Shown in pieces: positions 34,594-44,160 of a stretch of DNA of 64,000 nt; within the stretch, counting starts at the first letter, position 1; every line of letters begins with the position of its first letter. The stretch is taken from contig NZ_JBAKFX010000014.1 in assembly GCF_037577855.1 (NCBI RefSeq), forward strand, positions 12,308 to 76,307, given 5' to 3'. Source of the stretch: Dethiothermospora halolimnae (lineage in GTDB: Bacteria > Bacillota > Clostridia > Tissierellales > VENL01). A program made the position numbers and the translations under genes. Under the pieces are notes generated by a model. It had not been told where the DNA came from. It saw nothing but the letters and a program-made list of their open reading frames with translations, and ran no database searches.

Positions 34594-36003
34594 ATGGGAG
34601 AAAAGATAGTGATTAATCCATTAACAAGGATAAGTGGATTTCTAGAAATAGAAGTTTATATAGAAAATAATATTATAAAGGATGCAAAAAGTAGTGGTAT
34701 GCTTTTTAGGGGATTTGAAAAAATGTTAGAGGGGAGACCACCCCTAGATTCCATATATTATACCCAAAGAATATGTGGCATATGTTCCACAGCCCACTCT
34801 ATATCATCGGCATCAGCCCTTGAGGATGCCCTTAAAGTTACTGCTAATAAAAATGATTCGATGATAAGGGATATAATCCATGGGTGTGAGTTTTTACAAA
34901 ATCATCTAAGACATTTTTATCAATACACATTTCCTGACTATGTAAAGGGTCCCCAAATAAGTCCTATTTATAAAGGTTCTGGTGGGGACTATAGGTTGCC
35001 AGATAAATTAAATAAAAGATTAAGTAATCACTATATAGATTCAATAAAATATAGTAGACTTGCCCATAAAATGTTGGCTATCCTAGCAGGAAAGGCTCCC
35101 CATAATCATGGTGTATTTGTTGGTGGAGTAACTGTAAATATGGATGCATCAATATTTATAGAAGTAAAATCAATATTATCATCAATTAAGGATTTTATAG
35201 AAAATGTTATGATAGATGACGTTTATATTATATCTAGATATTATAATGATTATTTTAATAATGGTAAGGGTTATGGAAACTTTATGAGTTATGGAGTATT
35301 TGATAGCTATTATAATGAGCCTTTAGTATACGTTAAGCCTGGAGTTTTAATAGATAATAATAGGTATAGTTTTGATAGAGATAAAATTACAGAAAATATA
35401 TATCATGCATGGTATAGGGGAGATAAAGTAAACATAGAACCAAAGGAGGGGTATGTGGAATCAGATGTACATAAAGAAGAGGGATATAGTTTTGTTAAGG
35501 CTCCTAGATATGATGGGCTTCCAATGGAAGTAGGTCCTTTAGCTAGACTATGGTTAAATGGGGAATATAATAGGGGAGTCTCAACAATGGATAGAACCAT
35601 AGCTAGGGCATTGGAAGCTAAGAAAATATGCTATATAATAGAAGATCTTTTACAGAAAATAGAACTAAAACCCACTAATCAAAAACGGTATGAAATCCCT
35701 GATAATGCATATGGTATAGGACTTAAAGATACCACAAGGGGAGCATTGGGTCATTGGTTATCTATAAAGGATAAAAAAATAGAAAAATACACCATTATAA
35801 CCCCCACATCATGGAATGTTTCCCCGACAGATTCAAATGGTCTTAAGGGAACCATAGAAAAGACTTTAATGGGAACTTATATTGAAGATGTAAAAAATCC
35901 TGTGGAAATTGGAAGGGTAGTTAGATCCTTCGATCCATGTATATCCTGTGCAACCCATATTATAAGTAAAAAACATCCTAGTGTAAGAATAAGGGTAGTA
36001 TAA
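34594..36003 (+). CDS. [NiFe] hydrogenase large (catalytic) subunit
   Basis: A 469-residue subunit carrying the Ni-Fe site. The L1 motif RICGIC (Cys61, Cys64) and L2 motif DPCISCATH (Cys449, Cys452, His455) supply the four cysteine ligands. A 14-residue tail after His455 should be cut off by the maturation protease encoded next. It oxidises or produces H2; together with the cytosolic small subunit it forms a soluble heterodimer. There is no cytochrome b or NAD-diaphorase gene in the operon. The ATG follows AGGGGGG. Confidence 0.95.
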   Translation: MGEKIVINPLTRISGFLEIEVYIENNIIKDAKSSGMLFRGFEKMLEGRPPLDSIYYTQRICGICSTAHSISSASALEDALKVTANKNDSMIRDIIHGCEFLQNHLRHFYQYTFPDYVKGPQISPIYKGSGGDYRLPDKLNKRLSNHYIDSIKYSRLAHKMLAILAGKAPHNHGVFVGGVTVNMDASIFIEVKSILSSIKDFIENVMIDDVYIISRYYNDYFNNGKGYGNFMSYGVFDSYYNEPLVYVKPGVLIDNNRYSFDRDKITENIYHAWYRGDKVNIEPKEGYVESDVHKEEGYSFVKAPRYDGLPMEVGPLARLWLNGEYNRGVSTMDRTIARALEAKKICYIIEDLLQKIELKPTNQKRYEIPDNAYGIGLKDTTRGALGHWLSIKDKKIEKYTIITPTSWNVSPTDSNGLKGTIEKTLMGTYIEDVKNPVEIGRVVRSFDPCISCATHIISKKHPSVRIRVV

Positions 36004-36005
36004 AA

Positions 36006-36482
36006 ATGATAAAAGTTATAGGAATAGGAAATAGACTTATGGGCGACGATGCCATAGGACTAAAGGTTCTTGAAAAAATTCAATATGATATTAAAGAAAT
36101 AGATGAAAAAATAGATATAATCTTTGGGGAAACAGACTTTTTATATTGTTTAGATAATATTAGTAATAATGATATTGTTATTATACTAGATAGTACATAT
36201 TTGGGATTAGATGCTGGTAATATAACTTTATTTACATTTGAAGAATACATAAAATATATAGATAAGCCAAAGGGTCAACATGATATTAATCTTATTGACA
36301 TGATAATTAAAAATAATAAAAATATAGTTGGATATATTATAGGAATTGAAGTTTTTGATATTTCTTTTAACTTAGATATCTCATATCACCTAGAAACCAA
36401 ATTTGATTATATATGTGATAATGTTTTAAATAAAATAAAGCTAATATTAAAGATGATTGAGTTAGGTGAATATAATGCATGA
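36006..36482 (+). CDS. hydrogenase maturation endopeptidase (HyaD/HybD-type)
   Basis: A 158-residue nickel-dependent protease that trims the C-terminal tail of the large subunit. IGIGNRLMGDDAIG holds the acidic nickel ligand (Asp14 or Asp15 in place of the usual Glu), ILDST contributes Asp62, and GQHD contributes His92. The gene starts three bases after the large subunit, and the hypA start lies inside its end, so it is translated with both. Confidence 0.9.
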   Translation: MIKVIGIGNRLMGDDAIGLKVLEKIQYDIKEIDEKIDIIFGETDFLYCLDNISNNDIVIILDSTYLGLDAGNITLFTFEEYIKYIDKPKGQHDINLIDMIIKNNKNIVGYIIGIEVFDISFNLDISYHLETKFDYICDNVLNKIKLILKMIELGEYNA

Positions 36483-36816
36483 AGTATCGGTTATGACAGA
36501 GGTATTTCAAATAATAAATGAAAATATAAAAATACATAATCTAAAAAGGATAGATAAAGTGGTTTTAAAAATAGGTTCCTTTACATGTATAGAGGAGAGT
36601 TCCCTTAGATTTGTCTTTAAATCAATGGCTAAAGAAACGATTTGTAAAGATGCAGAATTAATAATAGTAAAGGTAAAGGCGAGGGCCTATTGTGACTACT
36701 GCAAACATGAATTTAACATTGAATATACAAATAAAATCTGTCCCAAATGTAATAGGTTCAGTTCTAATATAATAGATGGATACGAATTATTATTAGAAAG
36801 TATAGAAGGTGAGTAG
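36475..36816 (+). CDS. hypA: hydrogenase/urease nickel incorporation protein HypA
   Basis: A 113-residue nickel chaperone. The ATG at 36475 is chosen because HypA must begin Met-His-Glu; His2 is the nickel ligand. The zinc ribbon has Cys73/Cys76 and Cys89/Cys92. It passes nickel, with HypB, to the large subunit. It overlaps the protease gene by eight bases and the hypB gene by a few bases. Confidence 0.95.
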   Translation: MHEVSVMTEVFQIINENIKIHNLKRIDKVVLKIGSFTCIEESSLRFVFKSMAKETICKDAELIIVKVKARAYCDYCKHEFNIEYTNKICPKCNRFSSNIIDGYELLLESIEGE

Positions 36817-37489
36817 ATTGAAACAAATATTAGTAAAGAAAAATATATTAAAGAATAATGATAATATTGCTATGAAAAATAAAAAGTTTTTAGATTCTAA
36901 AGGGATATATACCATAAATCTATTGGGTTCCCCTGGCTCTGGAAAAACATCTTTATTGGAAGAGATGATAGAGGAGACAGATAAAGAAATAAATATGGCT
37001 GTTATAGAAGGGGACTTATATACCGATAAGGATGCTAAGAGAATAGAAAGCCATAATATAGATGTTGTTCAAGTAAATACAGGGGGAGCTTGTCATTTAG
37101 AGGCTTCTATGATTACTGATGCCTTAAAACATATAAATATAGATAATTTAGACTTTTTAGTGATAGAAAACGTGGGAAACCTAGTGTGTCCTGCATCCTA
37201 TGACTTAAGTGAAGATATAAAGATTACAGTTATGAGTGTAACAGAGGGAAATGACAAACCCCTTAAATATCCAGCTATGTTTCAGAAATCCAGTGTAGTG
37301 GTGTTAAATAAAATGGATATGATAGAGCTTACAGACTTTGATTTAGATCAATTTTATAAAAATATAAGCTTATTAAATGGAGATACAGAGATATTTGAAG
37401 TGTCCTGTAGAACTAAGGAAGGTGTAAATGAACTATGTAAATATCTAAAAGAAGAAATAAAAAGGAAGAAAGATAATGGGGTTGGTTAG
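36809..37489 (+). CDS. hypB: hydrogenase nickel incorporation GTPase HypB
   Basis: A 226-residue GTPase of the SIMIBI class. The P-loop is GSPGSGKTS (residues 40-48), the metal site is GGACHLEA with Cys95 and His96, and NVGNLVCP holds Cys127. The N-terminal His-rich nickel store of some HypBs is absent. A GTG at 36809 overlaps hypA; a TTG at 36818 is a possible alternative start. It is essential for GTP-driven nickel insertion. Confidence 0.93.
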   Translation: MSRLKQILVKKNILKNNDNIAMKNKKFLDSKGIYTINLLGSPGSGKTSLLEEMIEETDKEINMAVIEGDLYTDKDAKRIESHNIDVVQVNTGGACHLEASMITDALKHINIDNLDFLVIENVGNLVCPASYDLSEDIKITVMSVTEGNDKPLKYPAMFQKSSVVVLNKMDMIELTDFDLDQFYKNISLLNGDTEIFEVSCRTKEGVNELCKYLKEEIKRKKDNGVG

Positions 37490-39734
37490 AAAATATATAA
37501 AAGTTAAGGGAGTAGTACAAGGGGTTGGGTTTAGGCCCTTTGTGTATAAACTAGCCTTAGACAATGACCTAAAGGGATGGGTGAAAAATACTTCAATGGG
37601 AGTATATATAGATATAGAAGGGAAAAAGTCCAATATAGATAAATTTATATATACACTAGAAAATGACCCTCCTTCATTATCTAATATAGAAAGTATAAGT
37701 ATAGAGGATAAAAATATAATAAGATATAAAAACTTTAGTATAAAGAATAGTGCCAAAGAAGATGAATCTATAACATTGATATCTCCAGATATGGGTATAT
37801 GTGATAAATGTTTAGAGGATATCAAAGATATAAAAAATACAAGATATAGATATCCCTTTACAAACTGTACCAATTGTGGACCTAGATTTTCAATAATAAG
37901 GGAATTACCCTATGATAGGGTATCAACTACTATGGAAGAATTTAAAATGTGTGATAATTGTAACAAAGAGTACAACAATCCTTTAGATAGAAGATTCCAT
38001 GCCCAGCCCAATGGATGTCCTAAATGTGGTCCAAAGGTTCAGCTTATGGACAATCAGGGAAAAGAAATACCATCTTATGACCCAATGAAAAGGGCTATTA
38101 AACTTATAAAAGAAGGGAATATAGTTGCAGTAAAGGGGTTAGGGGGATTTCATTTAGCCTGTGATGGGAAAAATCAATATGTTATAGATAAATTAAGAAA
38201 TAGAAAATATAGACCAACAAAACCCTTTGCCCTTATGATGAAAGATATAAGAACAGTAAAAAAGTATTCTAACTTAAACAACATAGAAGAAGAAATAATA
38301 TCAAGTAATAAAAAGCCTATATTGTTACTTAATAAAGGAAAAGAAAAACTACCCCATAATATAGCATATAATAGTAATAAATTGGGGGTTATGCTTCCCT
38401 ATACTCCTCTACACTATTTATTATTTGAGGATAATATAGAAGTACTGGTTTTAACCAGTGGAAATATTAACGGTATGCCAATATGTTATGAAAATAAAGA
38501 GGCACTGAAAAGCTTAAAGAATATCGCAGATTACTTTCTTATTCACAATAGAAAAATCCATATTCCCGTGGATGATTCCGTGGTTAAAGTTGTATTAAAT
38601 AAAGAAAGAGTAATAAGAAATGCCAGAGGATATGCGCCCTTGTCCATGACATACAAAAACACAACGGATATATTGGCCTGTGGTTCCCATCTTAAAAATA
38701 CCTTTGCCCTATCAAAGAATGATAATATATTTATAAGCCAATATATGGGGGACATAGAAAGTGTAGAAAGCTATAAGAACTTTAAAAGTAATCTGGCCCA
38801 CTTTAAAAAAATATATAATATCATTCCAAAAGTTATAGCCTATGACTATCACCCTAATTACTTTTCAACGGAATATATAAAGAATCAAGATACTCAAAAA
38901 ATGCCTGTACAACATCATCATAGCCATATAGTTAGTTGTATGTTTGAAAATAAAGTAAAGGATAGGGTTATTGGTATAGCCTTTGATGGTATAGGCTATG
39001 GAACTGATAAAAGCCTATGGGGAGGGGAATTTTTAATATGTAACTATAAAAACTTTAATAGGGTTGGACACATAAATTATATAAAGATGCCCGGGGGAGA
39101 TAAAGCCACTAAAGAGCCTTGGAAAATGGCAATAAGTTATATGGATAGATTATATGGAAGTAACATATATCGAAATATTCCTAAACACTTTAAAGATAAA
39201 GATACAGATCCATTATTGGCTATGATAAAAAATAATATAAATTCTCCAAAGTGTTCCAGTATAGGAAGATTATTTGATGGAGTATCAGCTATTGTTGGGT
39301 ATGGGAATAGAGTGACCTATGAAGGTGAAGGAGCCATATATTTAGAGAATATAGCAGATAAAAATGAAACCAGAAGGTATGGTTATGACATAGAAACTAT
39401 AGATGAAAAACATATTGTAAATACAGATAATATTATAAAGGGAGTAGTGGAGGATATAAATAAAGGGGTAAGTCCTAGCATTATATCTAAAAAGTTTCAT
39501 AATACAATAATAGATTTTTCCTTTAAAGTATGTGGTCTTATAAGGGATAGATTTAATATAGATAAAGTTGCATTAAGTGGAGGAGTATTTCAAAATGAAA
39601 TATTATTAATAGGTATATATAAAAAGTTAGTATCTAAGGGTTTTAAGGTCTACACCCATAAGAAAATACCATGTAATGATAGCGGTATATCATTAGGACA
39701 GTTAATTATTGCAAATGAGAATTATAGGAAGTGA
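37476..39734 (+). CDS. hypF: carbamoyltransferase HypF
   Basis: A 752-residue enzyme with four parts in the usual order: acylphosphatase-like (about 5-92, KGVVQGVGFRPFVYKLA), two zinc fingers (from about 105, CDKCLEDI and NCTNCGP, then MCDNCNKEYN and GCPKCGP), a YrdC-like domain (about 200-380, KGLGGFHLACD) and a Kae1-like carbamoyltransferase domain (HHHSHI and GGVFQNEILL). From carbamoyl phosphate and ATP it loads the carbamoyl group onto the HypE C-terminal cysteine for cyanide synthesis. The length is normal. It overlaps hypB by 14 bases. Confidence 0.95.
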   Translation: MGLVRKYIKVKGVVQGVGFRPFVYKLALDNDLKGWVKNTSMGVYIDIEGKKSNIDKFIYTLENDPPSLSNIESISIEDKNIIRYKNFSIKNSAKEDESITLISPDMGICDKCLEDIKDIKNTRYRYPFTNCTNCGPRFSIIRELPYDRVSTTMEEFKMCDNCNKEYNNPLDRRFHAQPNGCPKCGPKVQLMDNQGKEIPSYDPMKRAIKLIKEGNIVAVKGLGGFHLACDGKNQYVIDKLRNRKYRPTKPFALMMKDIRTVKKYSNLNNIEEEIISSNKKPILLLNKGKEKLPHNIAYNSNKLGVMLPYTPLHYLLFEDNIEVLVLTSGNINGMPICYENKEALKSLKNIADYFLIHNRKIHIPVDDSVVKVVLNKERVIRNARGYAPLSMTYKNTTDILACGSHLKNTFALSKNDNIFISQYMGDIESVESYKNFKSNLAHFKKIYNIIPKVIAYDYHPNYFSTEYIKNQDTQKMPVQHHHSHIVSCMFENKVKDRVIGIAFDGIGYGTDKSLWGGEFLICNYKNFNRVGHINYIKMPGGDKATKEPWKMAISYMDRLYGSNIYRNIPKHFKDKDTDPLLAMIKNNINSPKCSSIGRLFDGVSAIVGYGNRVTYEGEGAIYLENIADKNETRRYGYDIETIDEKHIVNTDNIIKGVVEDINKGVSPSIISKKFHNTIIDFSFKVCGLIRDRFNIDKVALSGGVFQNEILLIGIYKKLVSKGFKVYTHKKIPCNDSGISLGQLIIANENYRK

Positions 39735-39738
39735 AAAT

Positions 39739-39966
39739 ATGTGTATAGCAGTGCCGGCTAAGGTTATAAAAATTTATAAATATGAGGCTTTAGTAGATTT
39801 TAAAGGAGTTAAAATGAAGGCTAATATTGGACTTGTGAATAATCTAAGTATAGGGGACTACATCTTATTACATGGAGGATGTGCCATAGAAAGGATAGAT
39901 GAAGTGGAGGCTAATAAGACATTGGAACTATTTGAGAATATTTTAACTAATGGACAGGAAATATAG
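39739..39966 (+). CDS. hypC: hydrogenase assembly chaperone HypC
   Basis: A 75-residue chaperone. It starts MCIAVPAKV; Cys2, exposed after Met removal, binds the iron with HypD. This fixes the start at 39739 rather than at any upstream codon. The small OB-fold has IGDYILLHGGCAIERI. AGGAAG lies five bases upstream, overlapping the hypF stop region. Confidence 0.95.
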   Translation: MCIAVPAKVIKIYKYEALVDFKGVKMKANIGLVNNLSIGDYILLHGGCAIERIDEVEANKTLELFENILTNGQEI

Positions 39967-39969
39967 CCT

Positions 39970-41052
39970 ATGGAATATATAAAAAAATTAAACAACCCTA
40001 AACTGGTAGAAGGATTATTAAAAGAAATTTCATATAATAAAAGACCAATAAAGATAATGGAGGTATGTGGAACCCATACCATGAGTATATGGAAAAATGG
40101 AATAAAGGAGTTACTACCTCAAAATATAGAGTTAATATCTGGCCCCGGTTGCCCAGTATGTGTAACCCCTAAAAGCTATATAGATAAAGCAATAGAGCTT
40201 TCTAAAAAGGATAATATTATTATAACTACCTTTGGAGATATGATAAAGGTACCTGGTAGTAATAGTTCCCTAAAAAGGGAAAAAGCCTTTGGGAGGGATA
40301 TCCGTATAGTCCTTTCACCCCTTGATTCTATTAAAATCGCAAAGAAAAATCCTAAAAAAGAAGTGATATTTTTAGGGGTAGGTTTTGAAACAACAGCACC
40401 TATTATAGCCCTTAGCATAGATATTGCAGAAAAAGAAAATATAAAAAATTATAGTATATTACAGGGTCTAAAAACTATGCCCAATGCCATAAAAACTATA
40501 ATAATTGACCCAGAAATAAATATAGATGGATTTATATATCCAGGTCACGTAAGTACTATTATTGGGGTTAAACCCTTTTATGATTTATCTAAGGAAATAA
40601 AAATACCTGGAGTTGTAGCAGGCTTTCAATATATGGATATAATTGTAGCCATATATTTTTTAGTTAAAATGATAAACAAAAAGGAAGGGAAAGTTAAAAA
40701 TATTTATAATAGAGTTGTGAAATATGAAGGGAATAAAAGGGCATTATCTATGATAGATAAAATATTCACCCCATCATCTAGTATATGGAGGGGGCTTGGC
40801 AATATAGAGAATACAGGACTTATATTAAAGAAGAAATATAATAGTTATAATATAGAGTCTAAGTTGGATATAAAAGAGATGAAATCTAAGGTAAATAAAG
40901 ATTGTCTATGTGGCGAAATTTTAAAGGGAAAAAGGAAGCCCATAGAGTGTAAACTATTTGTTAAAATATGCAATCCATCAAATCCCATTGGTCCTTGTAT
41001 GATTTCGAGGGAAGGAAGTTGTGGTGCATATTATACATATGGGAAAATATAG
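39970..41052 (+). CDS. hypD: hydrogenase formation protein HypD
   Basis: A 360-residue Fe-S scaffold protein on which the Fe(CN)2CO group is assembled with HypC. MEVCGTHTMS (Cys33) and GPGCPVC (Cys61, Cys64) are the conserved cysteines of the iron-binding site; the C-terminal cysteines of the [4Fe-4S] cluster follow (CLCGEIL, CKLF, GPCMISREGSCGAYY). It starts three bases after hypC and precedes hypE by ten bases. Confidence 0.95.
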   Translation: MEYIKKLNNPKLVEGLLKEISYNKRPIKIMEVCGTHTMSIWKNGIKELLPQNIELISGPGCPVCVTPKSYIDKAIELSKKDNIIITTFGDMIKVPGSNSSLKREKAFGRDIRIVLSPLDSIKIAKKNPKKEVIFLGVGFETTAPIIALSIDIAEKENIKNYSILQGLKTMPNAIKTIIIDPEINIDGFIYPGHVSTIIGVKPFYDLSKEIKIPGVVAGFQYMDIIVAIYFLVKMINKKEGKVKNIYNRVVKYEGNKRALSMIDKIFTPSSSIWRGLGNIENTGLILKKKYNSYNIESKLDIKEMKSKVNKDCLCGEILKGKRKPIECKLFVKICNPSNPIGPCMISREGSCGAYYTYGKI

Positions 41053-41062
41053 GGGTGTTATT

Positions 41063-42070
41063 ATGGATATAATCACAATGGATCATGGTAGTGGAGGAAA
41101 AAAGACTTATGATCTAATAAATAATATATTTTATAAGTATTTTAACAATGATATATTATTGCAACAGGGAGATTCTAGTATATTAAAAAATATAAATGAA
41201 AGGTTAGCGGTGACCACTGATTCCTTCATTATAAAACCAATATTTTTTCCAGGGGGAGATATTGGGAAACTTTCAATATGTGGTACAGTAAATGATCTGG
41301 CAGTAGTAGGGGCAAAACCAAAGTATATTACAGTGGGATTTATTATAGAAGAGGGGTTAAATATAAAAACTTTAAAAACAATAGTAAAATCAATGGCAAA
41401 AGAAGCAGGAGAGATCGGTGTAAAAATAATTGCAGGGGACACTAAAGTTGTTGAAAGGGGAAGTGGTGATAAGATATTTATTAACACAACAGGTATAGGG
41501 ATAATAGAAGAAAATCATAGATTACTAGGTTGTAATAATATAATAAAAGGGGATAAAGTAATAATAAATGGTACTGTAGGAGATCATGGAATGTGTATAT
41601 TTAATGAAAGGGAAGCACTGGGTTTTGATGTGGATATAAGAAGTGATTGTAGTTCGTTAAATGAACTTATGAAAGATATACTAGATGTAAGTGACAATAT
41701 AAAAGTAATGAGGGATCCAACTAGAGGTGGCTTAGGAACAACATTAAATGAGATTACACAGACTAGTAATAAGAGTATAGTTTTAAATGAAAGGGATATA
41801 CCAATTAAAGATGAAGTAAATAGTATGGGGGAAATGTTAGGATTTGATCCTCTATATATGGCAAATGAAGGTAAGGTTATAGTTATAGTATCAGATGATG
41901 ATGCTAAAAAAGTTCTTGAAGAAATGAGGAAGAATCCTTTAGGAAAGGATTCTAAGATAATAGGGGAAGTTATAGATGATAATAGAAGCAGAGTATATTT
42001 AAAAACCAAAATAGCTGGAACTAGAATATTAAATATGTTAGAAGGGGAATTAGTGCCTAGGATATGTTAA
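41063..42070 (+). CDS. hypE: carbamoyl dehydratase HypE
   Basis: A 335-residue ATPase of the PurM/SelD fold. It begins MDIITMDHGSGG and ends in the essential PRIC tail, whose Cys carries the thiocarbamate that becomes thiocyanate. The ATG at 41063 follows AGGGGTG; a longer open frame reaches back into hypD but has no ribosome site. It is the last gene of the operon, and its stop overlaps a palindromic terminator. Confidence 0.95.
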   Translation: MDIITMDHGSGGKKTYDLINNIFYKYFNNDILLQQGDSSILKNINERLAVTTDSFIIKPIFFPGGDIGKLSICGTVNDLAVVGAKPKYITVGFIIEEGLNIKTLKTIVKSMAKEAGEIGVKIIAGDTKVVERGSGDKIFINTTGIGIIEENHRLLGCNNIIKGDKVIINGTVGDHGMCIFNEREALGFDVDIRSDCSSLNELMKDILDVSDNIKVMRDPTRGGLGTTLNEITQTSNKSIVLNERDIPIKDEVNSMGEMLGFDPLYMANEGKVIVIVSDDDAKKVLEEMRKNPLGKDSKIIGEVIDDNRSRVYLKTKIAGTRILNMLEGELVPRIC

Positions 42071-42118
42071 AAGCTGGTACAAAGGGACTGTCTTTTTCAG
42101 TCCCTTTGTACCAGCTTT
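42070..42118. terminator. terminator of the hydrogenase operon (variant family A palindrome)
   Basis: A 21-bp stem starting AAAGCTGGTACAAAGGGACT around TCTTTTT. It shares the ACAAAGGGAC core with the family A palindromes, but both arms carry matching changes (CTGGTAC/GTACCAG), so the pairing is kept. Confidence 0.9.
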
Positions 42119-42124
42119 ATTTAG

Positions 42125-42151
42125 TTGTTGAGGGATTGGGAATCCCCCAAC
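42125..42151. repeat. palindrome family B, copy 2
   Basis: GTTGAGGGATT and AATCCCCCAAC around GGG, with one mismatched pair. It lies just outside the stop of the YhgE-like gene on the minus strand. Confidence 0.85.
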
Positions 42152-42160
42152 CCATTAATT

Positions 42161-43867
42161 CTAAAATAAATCAATAAGTTTCTCAAAAAAGTTTTTCTTC
42201 TCTTTTTCCTCTGTATTAATTTTTACTTCTTTTTCTGCTATAGTGATATTAGGAGTTCTTAAGATAAATTGTACAGAATTAATATTTTTATTATTAGGGG
42301 ATACAAAGGAAACTATCTTTTTATCATTTTCTTTCTTCCCCATCATTTCCGATATGGAACGATTTGCTTCATCAATACCATTTTTTATTTTCTTTTCTCC
42401 ATCTATTAATTTTTCCACACTATCAGGTAAAACTTTAGCCTGTTGATTTAATTTAACCATTCCATTGAGTATATCAGATAATCCGGTTACAAATTGTTGA
42501 TTCCCCTGTAATATAGAGTCATAGTTATTGTATAGTTCATTTGTTCCTGTAGATAACTTAGCTATACCACCATGAATATTTTTATATTCATTTGCCATGT
42601 TTGATATTCCACCGTTATACTTTGTAAGTCCTTCATTTAATGTATTAAGGGAATTATAAAGTTTTTCAGTGCCCTCTATTTGCTTAAGCATTGATGTTGC
42701 CATTTTACCTAATTGTACTTCTTGAGGGTTTGAACTATTTGTATATTTAACTAGGGCTTTTAGGTTAGACTTTTCTTCTTCAGATGGTAATTGAGATTTA
42801 ATGGAATCTGCCATTTTTTTATACCCGGTCACTAAATTATTACCTTCATTTGATATCTGAGAAAGTCCCTTATTAAACTCTGTAGATCCACCTTCAAGTT
42901 GAGTTACTGAGGAATTTAATTTTTCAATACCATTACCATATTCCTTCATGCCATTAATTATTGAAGAACTGTTATTCACTAGCTTTTGTTGACCTTGGGT
43001 TAATTCATCTATTCCATTGGTAAGTTGCGATGTACCATTTTTTAACTTTGATGTACCATTTATTAATTCTTCCATACCATTACTAAGAGAATTAAATCCT
43101 TTAGTAAACTCCGAGGTATCGGCCATAGAAGAGATGTCCATAGGGGTTATGCTAATATTTATCCCATCCATTTCAAAGTTTTTTGACTCCAAAGTAGCCT
43201 TATATGTCCCAGAGGTTCCCGGTAAAACTGTATAGGCAAGGGTAGCAGTTTTTCCAGTTATAACCTTAGTAGATCCTTCTTCGCTGATTATTTTACTATT
43301 ATTTAGGTTTATTGGAACCTGGACTTGAATACCATAATTATTGTTAAAATAATCTATACTATTCTTATTTTGAGCTACTGAGATAATAATGTCTATGGTA
43401 CCGGATTTTCCTGCTAAGTATTCTGGAGAAATTTCTTTACCGTCTAATATATAGGTGATATTAAAGTCCCAAGGTAGTTTTTTAGATTTAAGATTTCCTT
43501 TATAATAAAATCCATTAAAGGATTCTTTTAAATTCCATTTTATAGTGTTATCAGAAACTGTGGGATCAGTATCATTGGTAAGACTTGTTATATTACTATA
43601 ATCTCCATAATCGGTGTAGACTCCATCCTTTGGAACATAAAGATGATTTACAGCATAAATAGAATCCACATCTCCATTACTGCTTAAAATACCATAGATA
43701 GTTTCATCCTTTAAAGTATTTTGTTCTTTAATTTCATTTTCTAAGTTTCCTTTTGTGAGTGAATAGGCCATATACTTATTATTATTTGTTGTAAGAGTTA
43801 TAGTTACAATAGAAAAAATAGCAACTATAACTATGGCTGAAATCTTATAAAAGTTTCTTTTCTTCAT
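42161..43867 (-). CDS. YhgE/Pip-like secreted coiled-coil protein
   Basis: A 568-residue protein with an N-terminal signal or anchor (about 8-25). Residues 240-510 consist of X-X-LxxGxxxL heptad-like repeats (LSNGMEELINGTSKLKNG, LTNGIDELTQG, LSTGTNELYNN) typical of the YhgE X-domain coiled coil; the first part is beta-rich. The gene lies upstream of the MMPL transporter's 5' neighbourhood on the same strand and, as in other Firmicutes, the two probably form one export or envelope unit. There is no C-terminal membrane domain, unlike full YhgE. The ATG follows AAAGGAG. Confidence 0.7.
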   Translation of the reverse strand: MKKRNFYKISAIVIVAIFSIVTITLTTNNNKYMAYSLTKGNLENEIKEQNTLKDETIYGILSSNGDVDSIYAVNHLYVPKDGVYTDYGDYSNITSLTNDTDPTVSDNTIKWNLKESFNGFYYKGNLKSKKLPWDFNITYILDGKEISPEYLAGKSGTIDIIISVAQNKNSIDYFNNNYGIQVQVPINLNNSKIISEEGSTKVITGKTATLAYTVLPGTSGTYKATLESKNFEMDGINISITPMDISSMADTSEFTKGFNSLSNGMEELINGTSKLKNGTSQLTNGIDELTQGQQKLVNNSSSIINGMKEYGNGIEKLNSSVTQLEGGSTEFNKGLSQISNEGNNLVTGYKKMADSIKSQLPSEEEKSNLKALVKYTNSSNPQEVQLGKMATSMLKQIEGTEKLYNSLNTLNEGLTKYNGGISNMANEYKNIHGGIAKLSTGTNELYNNYDSILQGNQQFVTGLSDILNGMVKLNQQAKVLPDSVEKLIDGEKKIKNGIDEANRSISEMMGKKENDKKIVSFVSPNNKNINSVQFILRTPNITIAEKEVKINTEEKEKKNFFEKLIDLF

Positions 43868-43932
43868 AAATATGTCTCCTTTCTTTGTTTTGTATATTTT
43901 AAATGTATTGAAATCTTCCGATAAATTTGAAA

Positions 43933-44160
43933 CTACTTAACTATTCCTCTGTTGTTGGAGGATTCGCAACTATTCCCCCTATCGTTGGGGGATTCGCAAC
44001 TATTCCCCCTGTTGTTGGGGGATTCGCAACTATTCCCTCTGTTGTTGGGGGATTCGCAACTATTCCCCCTATTGTTGGGGGATTCGCAACTATTCCCCCT
44101 GTTGTTGGGGGATTCGCAACTACTCCCCTGTTGTTGGGGGATTCGCAATCCCCCAACTTA
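43933..44160. repeat. tandem array of a 30-bp palindrome-derived unit
   Basis: Six units of the form GTTGTTGGGGGATTCGCAAC + TATTCCCCCT (from 43951, 43981, 44011, 44041, 44071 and 44101; the last one is 29 bp) follow a partial 5' unit and end in a complete family B palindrome (44133-44157). Substitutions are limited to the first three bases and one or two of the C/G run. Since the period is a multiple of three, several frames stay open and give spurious repetitive proteins. There are no spacers, so it is not CRISPR. Confidence 0.95.
44133..44157. repeat. palindrome family B, copy 3
   Basis: GTTGGGGGATT (44133-44143) and AATCCCCCAAC (44147-44157) around CGC. It touches the TAA stop of the MMPL gene on the minus strand and could terminate it. 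Confidence 0.9.

Noticed and set aside
36466..36474. Longer HypA start
   Set aside because: HypA must begin Met-His-Glu because His2 binds nickel, which fixes the start at 36475.
39709..39738. Longer HypC start
   Set aside because: HypC requires Cys at position 2, which occurs only with the ATG at 39739.
41131..42009. Two minus-strand frames of 118 and 141 codons
   Set aside because: They are shadows of hypE, whose protein is clearly identified.
43933..44160. CRISPR array
   Set aside because: The 30-bp units are directly adjacent with no unique spacers, and no cas gene is present.
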